Source of the DNA: Dehalococcoidia bacterium
Lineage (GTDB): Bacteria; Chloroflexota; Dehalococcoidia; Lucifugimonadales; Lucifugimonadaceae
Direction: 5' to 3'
Assembly (NCBI GenBank): GCA_029936485.1
Contig: JAPYSM010000003.1
Coordinates: 1-33,596, forward strand
DNA: 33,596 bases
In this document: positions 1-8,867 of the stretch, one piece after another
How the letters are laid out: each line of letters opens with the position of its first letter
Numbering within the stretch: position 1 is the stretch's first letter
The notes under the pieces: generated by a model
Seen by the model: the letters and a program-made list of their open reading frames with translations, nothing else
What the model was told of the DNA's origin: nothing
The model's database searches: none
Position numbers and translations under genes: made by a program

Positions 1-1
1 T

Positions 2-955
2 GGTCGTTGTGGCCCCTGTGACCGGATCAGCCGGGACGTCCACGCCGATATCAAAGTGATCGATCCTCACACGCCGATACGCGGCGTCAGCACCGGGACA
101 CGCGAGAGCACGGAGAAGGAAGATGCAGCGCGGACGCTGATCAGCATCAACCACATTCGGGAGATGGAGCATGATGTTCACCTCAACCCGTTTGAGGGGG
201 GGCGGCGGGTCATCATATTTGACGGGGCAGACCGCATGAGCCCGGACGGCGCAGGCTGGAACGCCCTCCTCAAGACACTGGAAGAGCCGCCGGAGCAGGT
301 CATCATCGTCCTCCTGGCGCCTTCTGCTGAATCGCTCCCCCAGACCGTGATCTCCAGATGCCAATTAATAGAGCTGCATGCGATCCCGAGGGCAGAGATC
401 GAACAGGGCTTGATAGAACAGGGAGGCGCGAACCCGGATAACGCGGCGCAATTGGCTCGCCTTGCCGGAGGTCGACCTGGTCGCGCCTTTGCTGGACTGA
501 AGGATGAGACGACGATCGATCGCTACCAGCAGGCGGTGCTTCGTGTGCTTGTCACTAGCGCCGGCGATATCGAAGAGCGATTCCGTTATGCAAACGAGAT
601 AGCGAGGGAGTTCTCGCGGAATCGCGATATGGTGTCCCGAGAGTTGGAACTCTGGACATCAATCTGGCGTGACATTCTGCTTCTCAAACACGAAGTCACG
701 GATTCTGTGGCCAACATTGCGTGGACCGAACATTTGGGCAGAGTAGCTACAGCGGCGGGTGATGACGACGCTCGGATTGCGATCGAGGCCATATCCAAGG
801 CGGCAGAGGGACTGCGACGTAACGGTATGCCACGCGTCGTCCTGGAGGTCTTGATGCTGGAGCTGCCAACGATCCCATCAGGGATCGTTGAGTCGATAGC
901 ACTCGGGGAGGCGGACGAATCGTCAGACGGCAGCTGGGATGCCCCGGCCTCTTGA
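2..955 (+). CDS. holB: DNA polymerase III subunit delta' (partial, 5' end outside window)
   Basis: This is the C-terminal part of the clamp-loader delta' subunit, which helps load the sliding clamp onto DNA. The open frame runs from base 2 without a stop, so the start lies before the window; 317 residues are visible. The first residues hold a CGPC pair, the remnant of the zinc-binding cysteine cluster of DnaX/HolB proteins. Further on come the region VIIFDGADRMSPDGAGWNAL, KTLEEPPE, and the SRC sensor-1 motif (VISRCQ), typical of clamp-loader AAA+ subunits. The Walker A region would be upstream and cannot be judged. The end overlaps the next gene's possible ATG at 939 by 17 bases, which suggests coupling. 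DnaX (tau/gamma) is less likely, because the protein ends soon after the helical collar domain and has no long C-terminal extension. Confidence 0.9.
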   Translation, partial: GRCGPCDRISRDVHADIKVIDPHTPIRGVSTGTRESTEKEDAARTLISINHIREMEHDVHLNPFEGGRRVIIFDGADRMSPDGAGWNALLKTLEEPPEQVIIVLLAPSAESLPQTVISRCQLIELHAIPRAEIEQGLIEQGGANPDNAAQLARLAGGRPGRAFAGLKDETTIDRYQQAVLRVLVTSAGDIEERFRYANEIAREFSRNRDMVSRELELWTSIWRDILLLKHEVTDSVANIAWTEHLGRVATAAGDDDARIAIEAISKAAEGLRRNGMPRVVLEVLMLELPTIPSGIVESIALGEADESSDGSWDAPAS

Positions 956-1190
956 GGCTCACACTTTGAGCAAAGACATGATCGGTGTCCGGACCTCTCG
1001 AAATTCGCCGGTTCTATTCGTTGACGCCAGCGGTGTGAACACCATCCCGGGAGATACGGTCGTGATCGAATTGTCCGTGATTGGAGACGATGATGGGACG
1101 GAACTGGAGGCCGTGGTTGTTATCGGTACGGCCCAGATGCTGCATGCGTCGATCGGCAAGCTGGCCGGGCGCGTAATCAGATCGGCGTGA
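939..1190 (+). CDS. Short PSP1/RicT-like protein, N-terminal domain only
   Basis: This 83-residue protein overlaps the end of holB. From Met14 (base 978) it reads IGVR, then F-DASG, GDTVVIE and VVVIG, ending L-GRVIRSA. That order matches the start of PSP1-domain proteins (RicT/YaaT): VGVRF, FDP, GD-VVVET, GRVV, then a leucine and arginine patch. In many bacteria ricT directly follows holB, so position supports the match. Known RicT proteins run to about 260 residues or more and have a cysteine-containing C-terminal half; this one stops after the first domain, and the next gene is on the other strand. The start could be ATG 939 or ATG 978; similarity begins at 978. The family call is by eye and moderately secure; the function of such a short form is unknown. 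Confidence 0.6.
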   Translation: MPRPLEAHTLSKDMIGVRTSRNSPVLFVDASGVNTIPGDTVVIELSVIGDDDGTELEAVVVIGTAQMLHASIGKLAGRVIRSA

Positions 1191-1244
1191 TTCACGGATG
1201 AGCAGACCTTAAGTCGTTTGCTCGGGCGAAATTCCCGGACCGAG

Positions 1245-1796
1245 TCAATCGGCGCTCGCTACCTCGTATTCGTCGTTCATGCCGAGCTTGGAATCCATCC
1301 ACGGCAGGTAGGCCCGCCACTGATCCTGGATGCGTCCTGCGTGGAAAAAGGCGTATGGATTTGGCCGTGGAGGCGCAGGATCACGGGGAAGCAACATATT
1401 GGCCTCCCGAGGCGTGCGTCCGGCCTTCCGATGGTTGCAGCGATCACATGCGCTAACGATGTTGGTCCAGGAGTGCTCGCCGCCGCGTGAGCGCGGAACC
1501 ACGTGATCCAGGGTCAGGCGGCCACTCTTTTTGCCGCAGTACTGGCAGGTGTGGCGGTCGCGTATGAACACCTCTCGGCGCGAGAGTCTCCGCTCATGCA
1601 ACGGTCGCTTTACCATGTAGAGGAGCCGCAGAATGGAAGGCTCTGCGTGTTCTTCGTACGCGCTTCGGATCACAGCGTCAGTGATCTCAAGCGTCTCGGC
1701 TTTGCCGTGACCCAGGAGTACGAAAGCCCTTCGTACATCGCATACGTTTAGCGGCTGATAATTTTGGTTCAGCAGCAGAACTGGAGAGCGGTCCAC
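1245..1796 (-). CDS. HNH endonuclease family protein
   Basis: This 183-residue protein has a zinc-bound HNH nuclease fold. CxxC pairs lie at residues 84-87 and 117-120, with the catalytic-type DH at 97-98 in LTLDHVVPRSRGG and Asn112 in SWTNIV, followed by CNHRK. An N-terminal segment beginning VLLLNQNYQPLNV is typical of a widespread chromosomal HNH family in Actinobacteria, Cyanobacteria and Chloroflexota whose cellular role is not established. The start is GTG at 1796 with GGAGG about 10 bases upstream; a nearby ATG at 1807 is out of frame. No methylase or specificity partner sits beside it, so a restriction role is not supported. It lies downstream of and in the same direction as the cvpA-like gene, separated by about 195 bases. 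Confidence 0.88.
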   Translation of the reverse strand: MDRSPVLLLNQNYQPLNVCDVRRAFVLLGHGKAETLEITDAVIRSAYEEHAEPSILRLLYMVKRPLHERRLSRREVFIRDRHTCQYCGKKSGRLTLDHVVPRSRGGEHSWTNIVSACDRCNHRKAGRTPREANMLLPRDPAPPRPNPYAFFHAGRIQDQWRAYLPWMDSKLGMNDEYEVASAD

Positions 1797-1991
1797 GCGC
1801 CGTCATCCTCCGCAGATGCCCTGTTTGTGAATGAAATCAGGGCATAAGGCTGAATTTTGAGAAGTTTATTTCGTCGTGTTCTCTGACTTGAAGGTGACCT
1901 ACGTCGGAAACGGGGTCGGAGACCTTAAGCATTCAGGCCAAACATACCTTCTCGGACGCCATTAAGCACGCTCAAATGGGTAAAACGTCAA

Positions 1992-2630
1992 TTATTCGAT
2001 GTTATCGGCTAGGTCCGCTTCAAGGGTATCGAGCGCCGTTGCGAACTCTCCGGGGACCAACCCGAGCACGTTTGCTGGCAATTTAGACCTGGTGCTCAGA
2101 ACCCCGGGAACCAGAGACGAGCCTGCGAGCCAATCCTTCAGGGTGTCACGCCCGTATCGCTCGGCAAGTTCCTGGTAAAGACGCTCTTTGGCGGCTTCGA
2201 GATCTCCGGAGACGAGATCTTCGATTTCGACAAGGATCGTTTCGTCTTGAGGGTATGCGACACGAGCCATAGCAGTTACCGCACCGATGACCAGGATTCC
2301 GCCAAGTAGTACGCCAACTACGACTCCGCCAAGCTTATCGACCCATCCAAGGAAGATTAGCGTAAGCATCGGCCGGATGATCTTGCCCACTATCTGGACG
2401 ATTATGAAGACACTCAGGAAGATGACAACGTAACCGATGGCGGTAGCAATGGATTCGTTCTGGATGTCATCGGTAACACGGGCCACCAGACCGTCTGCGA
2501 TCTGTGCACTGACAAGCATTGCGACGTATACCGCAATGAAGTTCAGTATGGATTGCACAAGGCCCCATTTGAGACCTAGAAGGGCGCCACCGACAAATAC
2601 AGCGATCAGTACCCAGTCGAATAGGTTCAT
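1992..2630 (-). CDS. CvpA family membrane protein
   Basis: The 212-residue protein has four hydrophobic segments in its first ~130 residues (beginning FDWVLIAVFVGGALLGLKWG) followed by a soluble, charged tail. This is the layout of the CvpA (colicin V production) family of inner-membrane proteins, which bear Gly-rich helices and whose exact role is poorly defined. A longer start at 2651 exists, but ATG 2630 is preferred because AGGAG stands eight bases before it and the conserved N-terminus begins there. The tail, from about residue 140, contains many acidic residues and LYQELAERYG, which looks helical. The gene is divergent from cmk and has no partner that clarifies its function. Confidence 0.85.
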   Translation of the reverse strand: MNLFDWVLIAVFVGGALLGLKWGLVQSILNFIAVYVAMLVSAQIADGLVARVTDDIQNESIATAIGYVVIFLSVFIIVQIVGKIIRPMLTLIFLGWVDKLGGVVVGVLLGGILVIGAVTAMARVAYPQDETILVEIEDLVSGDLEAAKERLYQELAERYGRDTLKDWLAGSSLVPGVLSTRSKLPANVLGLVPGEFATALDTLEADLADNIE

Positions 2631-2888
2631 TCGGTCCACTCCTGCTTGCATGTCGCTCGGTGATCTATTGACGAATTCGCGCCGACCGCAGCCGACCGAT
2701 GAACGGGCTTAAGTGTCTCATTTTTTGCAGAATATTGAGAATAACGTGAGGACGGCACCCGGCTGCCGTGTGGATTCATATCCGAAATGTCCAATGCCTA
2801 TGTTCGTGTCAGGGTGGAGAATATAAACTCAGGACGGAGAACTGCGATAATCCACGCCGCGAGAAACTGTCGTAACAAGGACCAATGT

Positions 2889-3584
2889 TTGTCGACTGGA
2901 GTCGCCACTTTCATAGCGATAGATGGGCCGGTTGGCTCGGGAAAGACCGCGGCCGGCCGAATGCTTGCAGCACGCCTGGGGCACATGTTTCTGGACACCG
3001 GCGTGATGTACCGGGCCATCACCTATCTGGCGCTCCAGAAAAACCTGTCATTGAGCGATGCTCAAGTGTTAACGCAACTTGCATCTGAGGTTCAGATGGA
3101 GCTGGTGGGTGACCCGGGTGAGGAGTGCAGAGTGATCGTTAACGCCGGTGATGTGACACACAATCTTCGAAGCCCCGAGGTTGAGCGGTCCGTTTCCGCT
3201 GTATCGGCGGTCCCGGGCGTACGAAAAGTTCTTGTGCGACTACAACGAGAGGCTGCTGCGAAGGGTCAGATCGTGATGGTCGGGCGTGACATCGGGACGG
3301 TGGTGATGTCCGGCGCCGGCCTGAAGATATATCTGGACGCCTCGGTAGAGGTGCGCGCCCGTCGTCGGCACGACCAGTTGCTGGAGTCAGGGTCAGACAT
3401 AGCGTACGAGATCGTGCTTAAAGACCTGCGTCGCCGGGATGAACTTGACTCGACACGTGACGCTGCACCGCTGAAACCCGCCGGCGACGCCGTGACATTG
3501 ACGACCGATGATCTTGGGCTGGAAGGCGTAGTTGATCGCCTAGAATCTCTAGCCCGTGGCGTTCCCGAAAAGGGCGACATTTGA
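2889..3584 (+). CDS. cmk: Cytidylate kinase
   Basis: The product phosphorylates CMP and dCMP with ATP. The P-loop GPVGSGKT is near the N-terminus, followed by FLDTGVMYRAIT (the family's DTG-YRA motif), GRDIGTVV, and the arginine-rich lid region RARRRHDQLL and RRDELDSTRDAAP. The longest frame opens with ATG at 2787, but its first 34 residues have no family counterpart. TTG at 2889 has AAGGA seven bases upstream and gives 231 residues, the usual family size, so I chose it. The stop codon overlaps the ATG of plsC (TGATG), indicating translational coupling in a cmk-plsC pair, a common arrangement in bacteria. Confidence 0.93.
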   Translation: MSTGVATFIAIDGPVGSGKTAAGRMLAARLGHMFLDTGVMYRAITYLALQKNLSLSDAQVLTQLASEVQMELVGDPGEECRVIVNAGDVTHNLRSPEVERSVSAVSAVPGVRKVLVRLQREAAAKGQIVMVGRDIGTVVMSGAGLKIYLDASVEVRARRRHDQLLESGSDIAYEIVLKDLRRRDELDSTRDAAPLKPAGDAVTLTTDDLGLEGVVDRLESLARGVPEKGDI

Positions 3585-4276
3585 TGACATTTCTCGTGCA
3601 CAGGTTTGCCAACAGCGCGCTGCGAGTCACACTAAAAATATTTGCCGATTACGCTGTCGATGGGCGGGAAAATATACCGGCTGACGGACCGCTGATAGTA
3701 ATCGCAAACCACCAGAGCAATGTGGACATGCCAATTCTTACCGCGTCACTCAGGCGCGACACTCGTTTCCTGGCGAAAGAATCGATATTCAAGAACTTAA
3801 CTCCAGTAGGACGGTGGTTCTTGAAGTCTTATGGTGCGCAGCCGTTGCGAAGGGGTGCGATGGATCTGGGGGCGCTTCGATGGGCGTTGACTGAACTCAA
3901 GCGCCCGGGGGCGACACTTGCCCTATTTCCGGAAGGCACACGTAACCCCGGCGAAATGAAAGGCGCCCAGTCTGGCATCGTACCGCTGGCCGCCCGTGCC
4001 GGAATACCGATCCTCCCTGTCGGAATGGTTGGGGTTGAGGAGATGCGATCTGGACTCCGAGTATTCAAACCCAAAGGCAGTATCCGTGTGCACATCGGAC
4101 GTCCATTCCATTTGAATGTAAAACGCAAATTGTCCAGATTTGAGACCGGGGTGGCTGCATCTGAAATCATGGGGCGTGTAGCGACACTTCTGCCTGAGAG
4201 CTATCGGGGCGAATACAGAGAAGTCGCTGAAGCGCCGTTTTTCTATACGACTACGATCGAGTTGCCGGACGAATAA
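3584..4276 (+). CDS. plsC: 1-acyl-sn-glycerol-3-phosphate acyltransferase
   Basis: This 230-residue enzyme transfers an acyl chain to lysophosphatidic acid to make phosphatidic acid at the cytoplasmic membrane. Both family signatures are intact: the catalytic box NHQSNVD (residues 42-48) and the substrate-binding box FPEGTR (115-120). A third block, GIPILPVGMVG, is also typical. Start: ATG at 3584 overlaps the cmk stop by one base; a TTG one codon earlier is possible but unneeded. The last ~30 residues (aromatic FFYTTTIELPDE) extend slightly beyond the core domain. The next gene, glmS, begins 51 bases later in the same direction, so the three may form one transcript. Confidence 0.93.
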   Translation: MTFLVHRFANSALRVTLKIFADYAVDGRENIPADGPLIVIANHQSNVDMPILTASLRRDTRFLAKESIFKNLTPVGRWFLKSYGAQPLRRGAMDLGALRWALTELKRPGATLALFPEGTRNPGEMKGAQSGIVPLAARAGIPILPVGMVGVEEMRSGLRVFKPKGSIRVHIGRPFHLNVKRKLSRFETGVAASEIMGRVATLLPESYRGEYREVAEAPFFYTTTIELPDE

Positions 4277-4327
4277 CCTGGGCGGCAGGTTAACCAACCC
4301 GAAATAACAGGGAGTAACGAGCCGCCC

Positions 4328-6184
4328 ATGTGCGGAATTATCGCTTATGCCGGTAGCGAACCGGTCACCCCGATCCTCGTGTCCGGTCTCCGGACCCTGG
4401 AGTACCGCGGTTACGACAGCGCCGGGATTGGAGTCCAGAACGGCGACGGGAAGTCCGCGGTGACGCGCGCGCTCGGGGTGGACGATCTTGCGGAGGCGGT
4501 CTCCGGACAAGATTGGAACGGCGGCGCTGAACCAACGGTTGGCATTGCCCACACGCGCTGGGCCACGCACGGCGGCGTCACCATCCCAAACGCCCACCCG
4601 CACACAAGTGCGGAAGGCCGGGTGGCGGTGGTGCACAACGGAATCGTGGAAAACTACATCGCATTGCGGACCGAGCTATCCGACGCCGGTTATCTGTTCA
4701 GCTCCGAAACCGATACCGAGGTGATCGCCCACCTGATCGCACGCCGTGTCGAATCTGGGGAGTCCCTGGCTGCGGCGGTGCGTTGTGCTGCGAGGCGGAT
4801 ACAGGGCGCTTCGTCGTTTGTGGCGACTTCCGCCGCCGAACCGGGAGTGATTGTAGGCGTACGGCTTGGCAACGCCGGGGGGATCGTCGTCGGGATTGGT
4901 GATGGTTTCAACTTGCTTGCGAGCGACGTGCTGGCGATCCTTCCGCACACAGATCTCGTGGTGTATCTACGCAGCGGTGAAATGGCGTCCATAACGGCAT
5001 CCGGCGCGGAATATTCAGACCTATCCGGGATGGTTCTCGAACGGTCCCCCGCTAGGATAAGCCGCAATTTCGAAGCTGCCGCTCGCGGTGAGTACCCACA
5101 CTTCATGGCCAAGGAAATAGCGGAGCAGCCTGAGGCCGTTTCATCTGCGATGCGGCGCCGTGTGGATTTTGAAAATGGTGTAGTCGATCTTCCAGAGTTG
5201 CCGTATACGGACGATGAGATCCGGCTGATTGATCGAGTGATCCTCTCCGGCATGGGTACGAGTCTCCACTCCTGCATGTACGGGGCGCAGATGATCGAGG
5301 CGGTCACCGGAATCCCGGCGCAGGCTGAGAACGCGTCTGAACTTCGGTATCGTTCGACCTCGCTGAACGAACGAACACTGGTGATATCGGTAACCCAGTC
5401 CGGGGAGACGGCCGATACGCTCGCCGCGATGGATCTTGCTACCCAGTCAGGTGCGAAACAGATAGCGCTGGTCGAGGCTGAGGGCACGCAGGCAACATTG
5501 GTAGCTGACGGAACTCTCTACCTGGGCGCAGGTCAGGAGATCGGCGTCGCATCGACCAAGACGATGATGTGCTCGCTTACGGTTCTCTATCAGCTAGCGG
5601 TTTACCTTGGAATTCACAGGGGCACGTTATCCGCGAAACGAGCAATCAAGCTGGTTTCGGACCTGTCACGCCTGCCCGGCCTAATCGCTGAGATGATCGA
5701 CGATGACGACCATTGCGAACAGCTGGCCCATGATCGGCTCGGGGACAAACGCCATCTCCTCTACCTAGGGCGTGGGGCGCTGCACCCGGTGGCGATGGAG
5801 GGCGCGCTCAAGATGAAGGAACTCGCCTATATTCACGCGGAGGGCTATCCAGCCGGGGAGATGAAACACGGCCCTATAGCTTTGATCTCAGATGACATGC
5901 CTACAGTAGCGCTGGCCCCGCAGGGAGCGCTGTACGACAAGATGGTCGGCAACATCAATGAGGTGAAGGCACGCGGCGGTGAAGTAATCGCCCTGGCGAC
6001 ATATGGCGACACGACGATGCCCGGGCTTACGGATGAGGTGCTGTGGGTGCCGGAAGCACCGGAGTGGATTGTTCCCATGATCACGCTGATCCCGATGCAG
6101 CAACTCGCCTATCACACGAGTGTGGCGCTCGGACACAACCCGGACAAACCCCGTAACCTGGCAAAGTCCGTCACAGTCGAATAG
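4328..6184 (+). CDS. glmS: Glutamine--fructose-6-phosphate aminotransferase (isomerizing)
   Basis: The enzyme makes glucosamine-6-phosphate from fructose-6-phosphate and glutamine, the first step to UDP-GlcNAc for the cell wall. The protein starts MCGIIAYAG; Cys2 is the glutaminase nucleophile. The N-terminal amidotransferase domain (to about residue 230) shows GYDSAGIG, HTRWATHG and HNGIVENY. Two SIS sugar-isomerase domains follow (about 300-430 and 470-610), with SVTQSGETADTLAA, STKTMM and EGYPAGEMKHGP. The C-terminus DKPRNLAKSVTVE is the family's usual ending. Length 618 is normal. No glmS ribozyme is possible in the 51-base leader. It faces the trp genes tail to tail across about 166 bases. 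Confidence 0.97.
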   Translation: MCGIIAYAGSEPVTPILVSGLRTLEYRGYDSAGIGVQNGDGKSAVTRALGVDDLAEAVSGQDWNGGAEPTVGIAHTRWATHGGVTIPNAHPHTSAEGRVAVVHNGIVENYIALRTELSDAGYLFSSETDTEVIAHLIARRVESGESLAAAVRCAARRIQGASSFVATSAAEPGVIVGVRLGNAGGIVVGIGDGFNLLASDVLAILPHTDLVVYLRSGEMASITASGAEYSDLSGMVLERSPARISRNFEAAARGEYPHFMAKEIAEQPEAVSSAMRRRVDFENGVVDLPELPYTDDEIRLIDRVILSGMGTSLHSCMYGAQMIEAVTGIPAQAENASELRYRSTSLNERTLVISVTQSGETADTLAAMDLATQSGAKQIALVEAEGTQATLVADGTLYLGAGQEIGVASTKTMMCSLTVLYQLAVYLGIHRGTLSAKRAIKLVSDLSRLPGLIAEMIDDDDHCEQLAHDRLGDKRHLLYLGRGALHPVAMEGALKMKELAYIHAEGYPAGEMKHGPIALISDDMPTVALAPQGALYDKMVGNINEVKARGGEVIALATYGDTTMPGLTDEVLWVPEAPEWIVPMITLIPMQQLAYHTSVALGHNPDKPRNLAKSVTVE

Positions 6185-6350
6185 TTGTCCAGCAAGACAG
6201 TCGTAGGGGGCGTCGGTAGACTTACGGGGCATTGTCATACGCCCCGATATTAGCGTCAGGACACTATCGTCATCCTGAACCCGAGACGAAGGGTTTCCTG
6301 CCCAGCACTCCGGCACGCCCTCATCCACCGTGCCGCGATGTTGCGAAGAC

Positions 6351-7007
6351 TTAAGCGCTCAGCGCCTCGGTAACGAAATCGTGGATCTTGACGTCATCCT
6401 TGTCGCCGTCCGTCTCAACTCCGGACGACACGTCAACGCCCCACGCGCCGAGTCCCTGGATGGCATCAACGACGTTGTCCGGGTTCAGGCCACCGGCCAG
6501 TAACACACCTTCCAGTGACGCTACGGCCGCCGCTTTGGACCACTCGAATGGCTTACCGGTCCCGCCCGGACTATTGGGGTCGTAAGCGTCCAGCAGCACC
6601 ATGCGGCCGGCTTCCAGGTGCGCTCTTACCTCCGCCCCAAGATCCTCAGGGGATGTTTCAGGACGCACGCGTACCTGTCTTAAGATCGGCAAATCCACCT
6701 GAGCGTAGTACGCGTCATCCTCATCGCCGTTCAACTGCACCATGTCGAGTCCAGCCATTCGTGCGACCCGATTGACGAACTCAACCGATTGATTGCGGAA
6801 CAACCCAACGACGCGTGGCCCCGGCATCGAATCTTCAGACAGGGAGTTTCGGAAGCGGGCGATTATTGTTGCGCCGGTTGTTGGGTCAAGCTGCCTGCGA
6901 ACACCTTCGACGAAAACGAACCCGACCAGATCCGCGCCGGACAAGGCGGCTGCCTGGGCGTTCTGGGCATCTCGCAGCCCGCAAATCTTGACGTGTGGTG
7001 ATGGCAT
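6351..7007 (-). CDS. trpF: Phosphoribosylanthranilate isomerase
   Basis: TrpF converts phosphoribosylanthranilate to CdRP, the third step after chorismate in tryptophan synthesis. The barrel opens VKICGLRD, with the catalytic cysteine, and closes with LLDAYDPNSPGGTGKPFEW, LAGGLNPDNV and GVDVSSGVE, all family landmarks. I chose the ATG at 7007 (218 residues); a longer reading to 7055 would overlap trpC and adds sequence unlike the family. The gene begins seven bases after the trpC stop, using an AGG inside the end of trpC as ribosome site. It is the last trp gene here, since trpB and trpA do not follow; glmS lies beyond on the other strand. Confidence 0.95.
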   Translation of the reverse strand: MPSPHVKICGLRDAQNAQAAALSGADLVGFVFVEGVRRQLDPTTGATIIARFRNSLSEDSMPGPRVVGLFRNQSVEFVNRVARMAGLDMVQLNGDEDDAYYAQVDLPILRQVRVRPETSPEDLGAEVRAHLEAGRMVLLDAYDPNSPGGTGKPFEWSKAAAVASLEGVLLAGGLNPDNVVDAIQGLGAWGVDVSSGVETDGDKDDVKIHDFVTEALSA

Positions 7008-7014
7008 ATGGCGG

Positions 7015-7824
7015 TTACCTGGCCAGCCTGGCCACAAGCTCTGACACACTGCCACCGGCCCGCATTAGCGATTCACCGATCAATACGGCGTGTGCTCCGG
7101 ATGCCTCCATTCGCTGGACGTCCTGCACACCCTTCATGCCCGACTCGGCAACAAGTATTTTATCTTTGGGAACCTGGGGGGCGAGCGATTCAAACAGAGC
7201 GATATCGGTTTTTAAAGTTTTCAGGTCACGGTTGTTGATCCCGATGATCTGTGGGTTTTGTACAAGTGCAGTATCGAGCTCGTCCTCGCTGAAAACCTCA
7301 ACCAGCACTCCCAACCCGAGGCCCAGTGCGAGGGCAAGTAGCTCCGAGTACTGGTCGGGCTCCAGGATGGCGATGATGAGAAGGACGGCGTCTGCACCGT
7401 TCGCCGCCGCCTCGTAGATCTGGTAGTCGGAGAAGACAAAGTCCTTCTGCATCACCGGCACCCTATCCGGGCCGGCTACCGCCTTCACCATACGCAAGTC
7501 GTCTAGCGTCCCAGAAAAGTGGCTGGCTTCGGTCAGCACCGAGATCGCTGAAGCACCGCCATAAACGAACGTCTTCGCCATCTTTGACGGATCAAGTTCT
7601 GGCGCAAGCGACCCGGCGGACGCTGAAGACCGCTTCATCTCCGTGATTACTGAAACACCGGGGCCAGAGAGAGCCGTATAGAAGTCCGAGCGGGACCCGG
7701 CAGATTCCGCAGCATTTCGTACAGCGGGCAGCGAAATTTCACGCTGCGCCTCGAGAAGCGCCTCTCGTTTATTGGCTACGATTTCGTCTAGTACCGTGCC
7801 GGTGTTTTTGCCGTGCGCGATCAT
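7015..7824 (-). CDS. trpC: Indole-3-glycerol phosphate synthase
   Basis: This 269-residue barrel enzyme closes the indole ring by converting CdRP to indole-3-glycerol phosphate. Family motifs are present in order: VLDEIVANKREAL near the N-terminus, the lysine motif VITEMKRSSAS (commonly EVKRASPS), MQKDFVFSDYQIYEA, GINNRDLKT and VAESGMKG. The change to KRSSAS is mild and keeps the lysine. The start ATG overlaps the trpD stop by four bases (ATGA), so translation is coupled. The product of this enzyme would need TrpA/TrpB, which must be encoded elsewhere. Confidence 0.95.
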   Translation of the reverse strand: MIAHGKNTGTVLDEIVANKREALLEAQREISLPAVRNAAESAGSRSDFYTALSGPGVSVITEMKRSSASAGSLAPELDPSKMAKTFVYGGASAISVLTEASHFSGTLDDLRMVKAVAGPDRVPVMQKDFVFSDYQIYEAAANGADAVLLIIAILEPDQYSELLALALGLGLGVLVEVFSEDELDTALVQNPQIIGINNRDLKTLKTDIALFESLAPQVPKDKILVAESGMKGVQDVQRMEASGAHAVLIGESLMRAGGSVSELVARLAR

Positions 7825-8858
7825 CTTGCGGCCAGCTTCTGAGACAGCGCAGCCAGTGACGCCAGCTTTTCGAGAGCCCTTCCGCTGTCGATGGACTCGG
7901 CCGCGAGACCGGCGGCCTGTTCAAGCGTTTGCGCCTGTCCAACGGCCATTAATGCAGCAGCTGCGTTCATCACTACGACGGTGCGTGCTGCCGCCTCAAC
8001 GCCGGAAGAACTCTTGCCTTCCAGCACCCCGCAGATCAGCCTGATGCTTTCCTCCACCGTGTTTGCGGTCAGGTAGATGCGTTTGTGCTCGGTAAGTCCG
8101 AAGTCATTTGCACTCACGGATCGCTCGGAGACCGGTCCGTTCCCTACCTCGTACACGTGAGATGAGCCCTCGGGGCTGATTTCATCCATACCGTCTTCCG
8201 AGTAAACCACGAAAGCACCGGACGTCCCGAGTATGTGCAACGCCTGTGCCACTTTTCCGGCGGCCGCAGGGTCGCCCATACCGATCACCTGGTGATCCGC
8301 GCTCGCCGGGTTGGTCAGCGGGCCAAGCAGGTTGAAAACGGTCCTGATGCCGATCTGCGGGCGCAGCGGTCCGGCGAACTTCATGGCCGGGTGGAACGCC
8401 TGGGCGAACATGAATCCGATACCGACCTGTTCAAGGCAGCTTCGAACGTGATCCGGTCCGAGATCAATCTTGACCCCTAAAGCTTCAAGCGCGTCTGCGC
8501 TGCCGGATGACGAAGACATCGCTCGATTCCCGTGTTTCGCGACGATCGCCCCAGCGCCGGCGGCCACGAACGCGGCTGTCGTAGAGATGTTGAAGGTCTT
8601 CTGGCCATCGCCACCTGTGCCGCAGGTGTCCACGGTCGGTCCGTCAAACGTGACATGCAGCGACACGTCACGCATGGAGCGTGCCATCCCGGCGATCTCT
8701 TCCGCCGTCTCGCCCTTCATGCGCAGTCCGGTTACGAATGCCCCGAACTGCGCCTCGCTGGCTTCGCCGCCCATGATCTGCTGCATCACGTCCGCGGCTG
8801 CATCGACCGTGAGATCCCGGCCCTCAACAACCTCTGTTATTGCTTCTTTGATGTCCAT
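7821..8858 (-). CDS. trpD: Anthranilate phosphoribosyltransferase
   Basis: TrpD joins anthranilate to PRPP. The 345-residue protein shows the PRPP-binding glycine loop DTCGTGGDG (residues 78-85), then NISTTAAFVAAGAG, KHGNRAMSSSSGSAD (about 108-121) and LGPLTNPA, all hallmarks of this family. The N-terminal helical domain carries LTVDAAADVMQQIMGGEAS. Start ATG 8858 has GAGG seven bases upstream, and the preceding trpG ends nine bases before it. It overlaps trpC by four bases. Nothing is missing or unusual in length. Confidence 0.97.
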   Translation of the reverse strand: MDIKEAITEVVEGRDLTVDAAADVMQQIMGGEASEAQFGAFVTGLRMKGETAEEIAGMARSMRDVSLHVTFDGPTVDTCGTGGDGQKTFNISTTAAFVAAGAGAIVAKHGNRAMSSSSGSADALEALGVKIDLGPDHVRSCLEQVGIGFMFAQAFHPAMKFAGPLRPQIGIRTVFNLLGPLTNPASADHQVIGMGDPAAAGKVAQALHILGTSGAFVVYSEDGMDEISPEGSSHVYEVGNGPVSERSVSANDFGLTEHKRIYLTANTVEESIRLICGVLEGKSSSGVEAAARTVVVMNAAAALMAVGQAQTLEQAAGLAAESIDSGRALEKLASLAALSQKLAAR

Positions 8859-8867
8859 GAGTTCGCC

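Noticed and set aside
1890-1924. AAGGT...ACCTT inverted repeat in the gap between the HNH and cvpA-like genes
   Set aside because: The matching arms are only five bases with imperfect extension and a long spacer, so chance is likely.
4277-4327. Possible glmS ribozyme or leader regulation ahead of glmS
   Set aside because: The gap of 51 bases is far too short for the ribozyme and shows no conserved core.
3923-4636. Minus-strand frame of 237 residues across the plsC-glmS junction
   Set aside because: It overlaps two clear genes on the opposite strand and shows no domain or ribosome site.
4690-5487. Long antisense reading frame (265 residues) opposite glmS
   Set aside because: It lies wholly within glmS on the other strand, its product is Ser/Arg-rich low-complexity sequence with no recognisable motif, and it is expected from codon bias.
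6207-6296. Hairpins between the ends of glmS and trpF (GGGGCGT/ACGCCCC, CGGGGC/GCCCCG and AACCC/GGGTT)
   Set aside because: The position suits a two-way terminator, but none has a T-run and the first two stems share the same 3' arm. The CATCCTGAACCCGAG stretch recalls short repeats found between genes of many bacteria, but no second full copy was found here.
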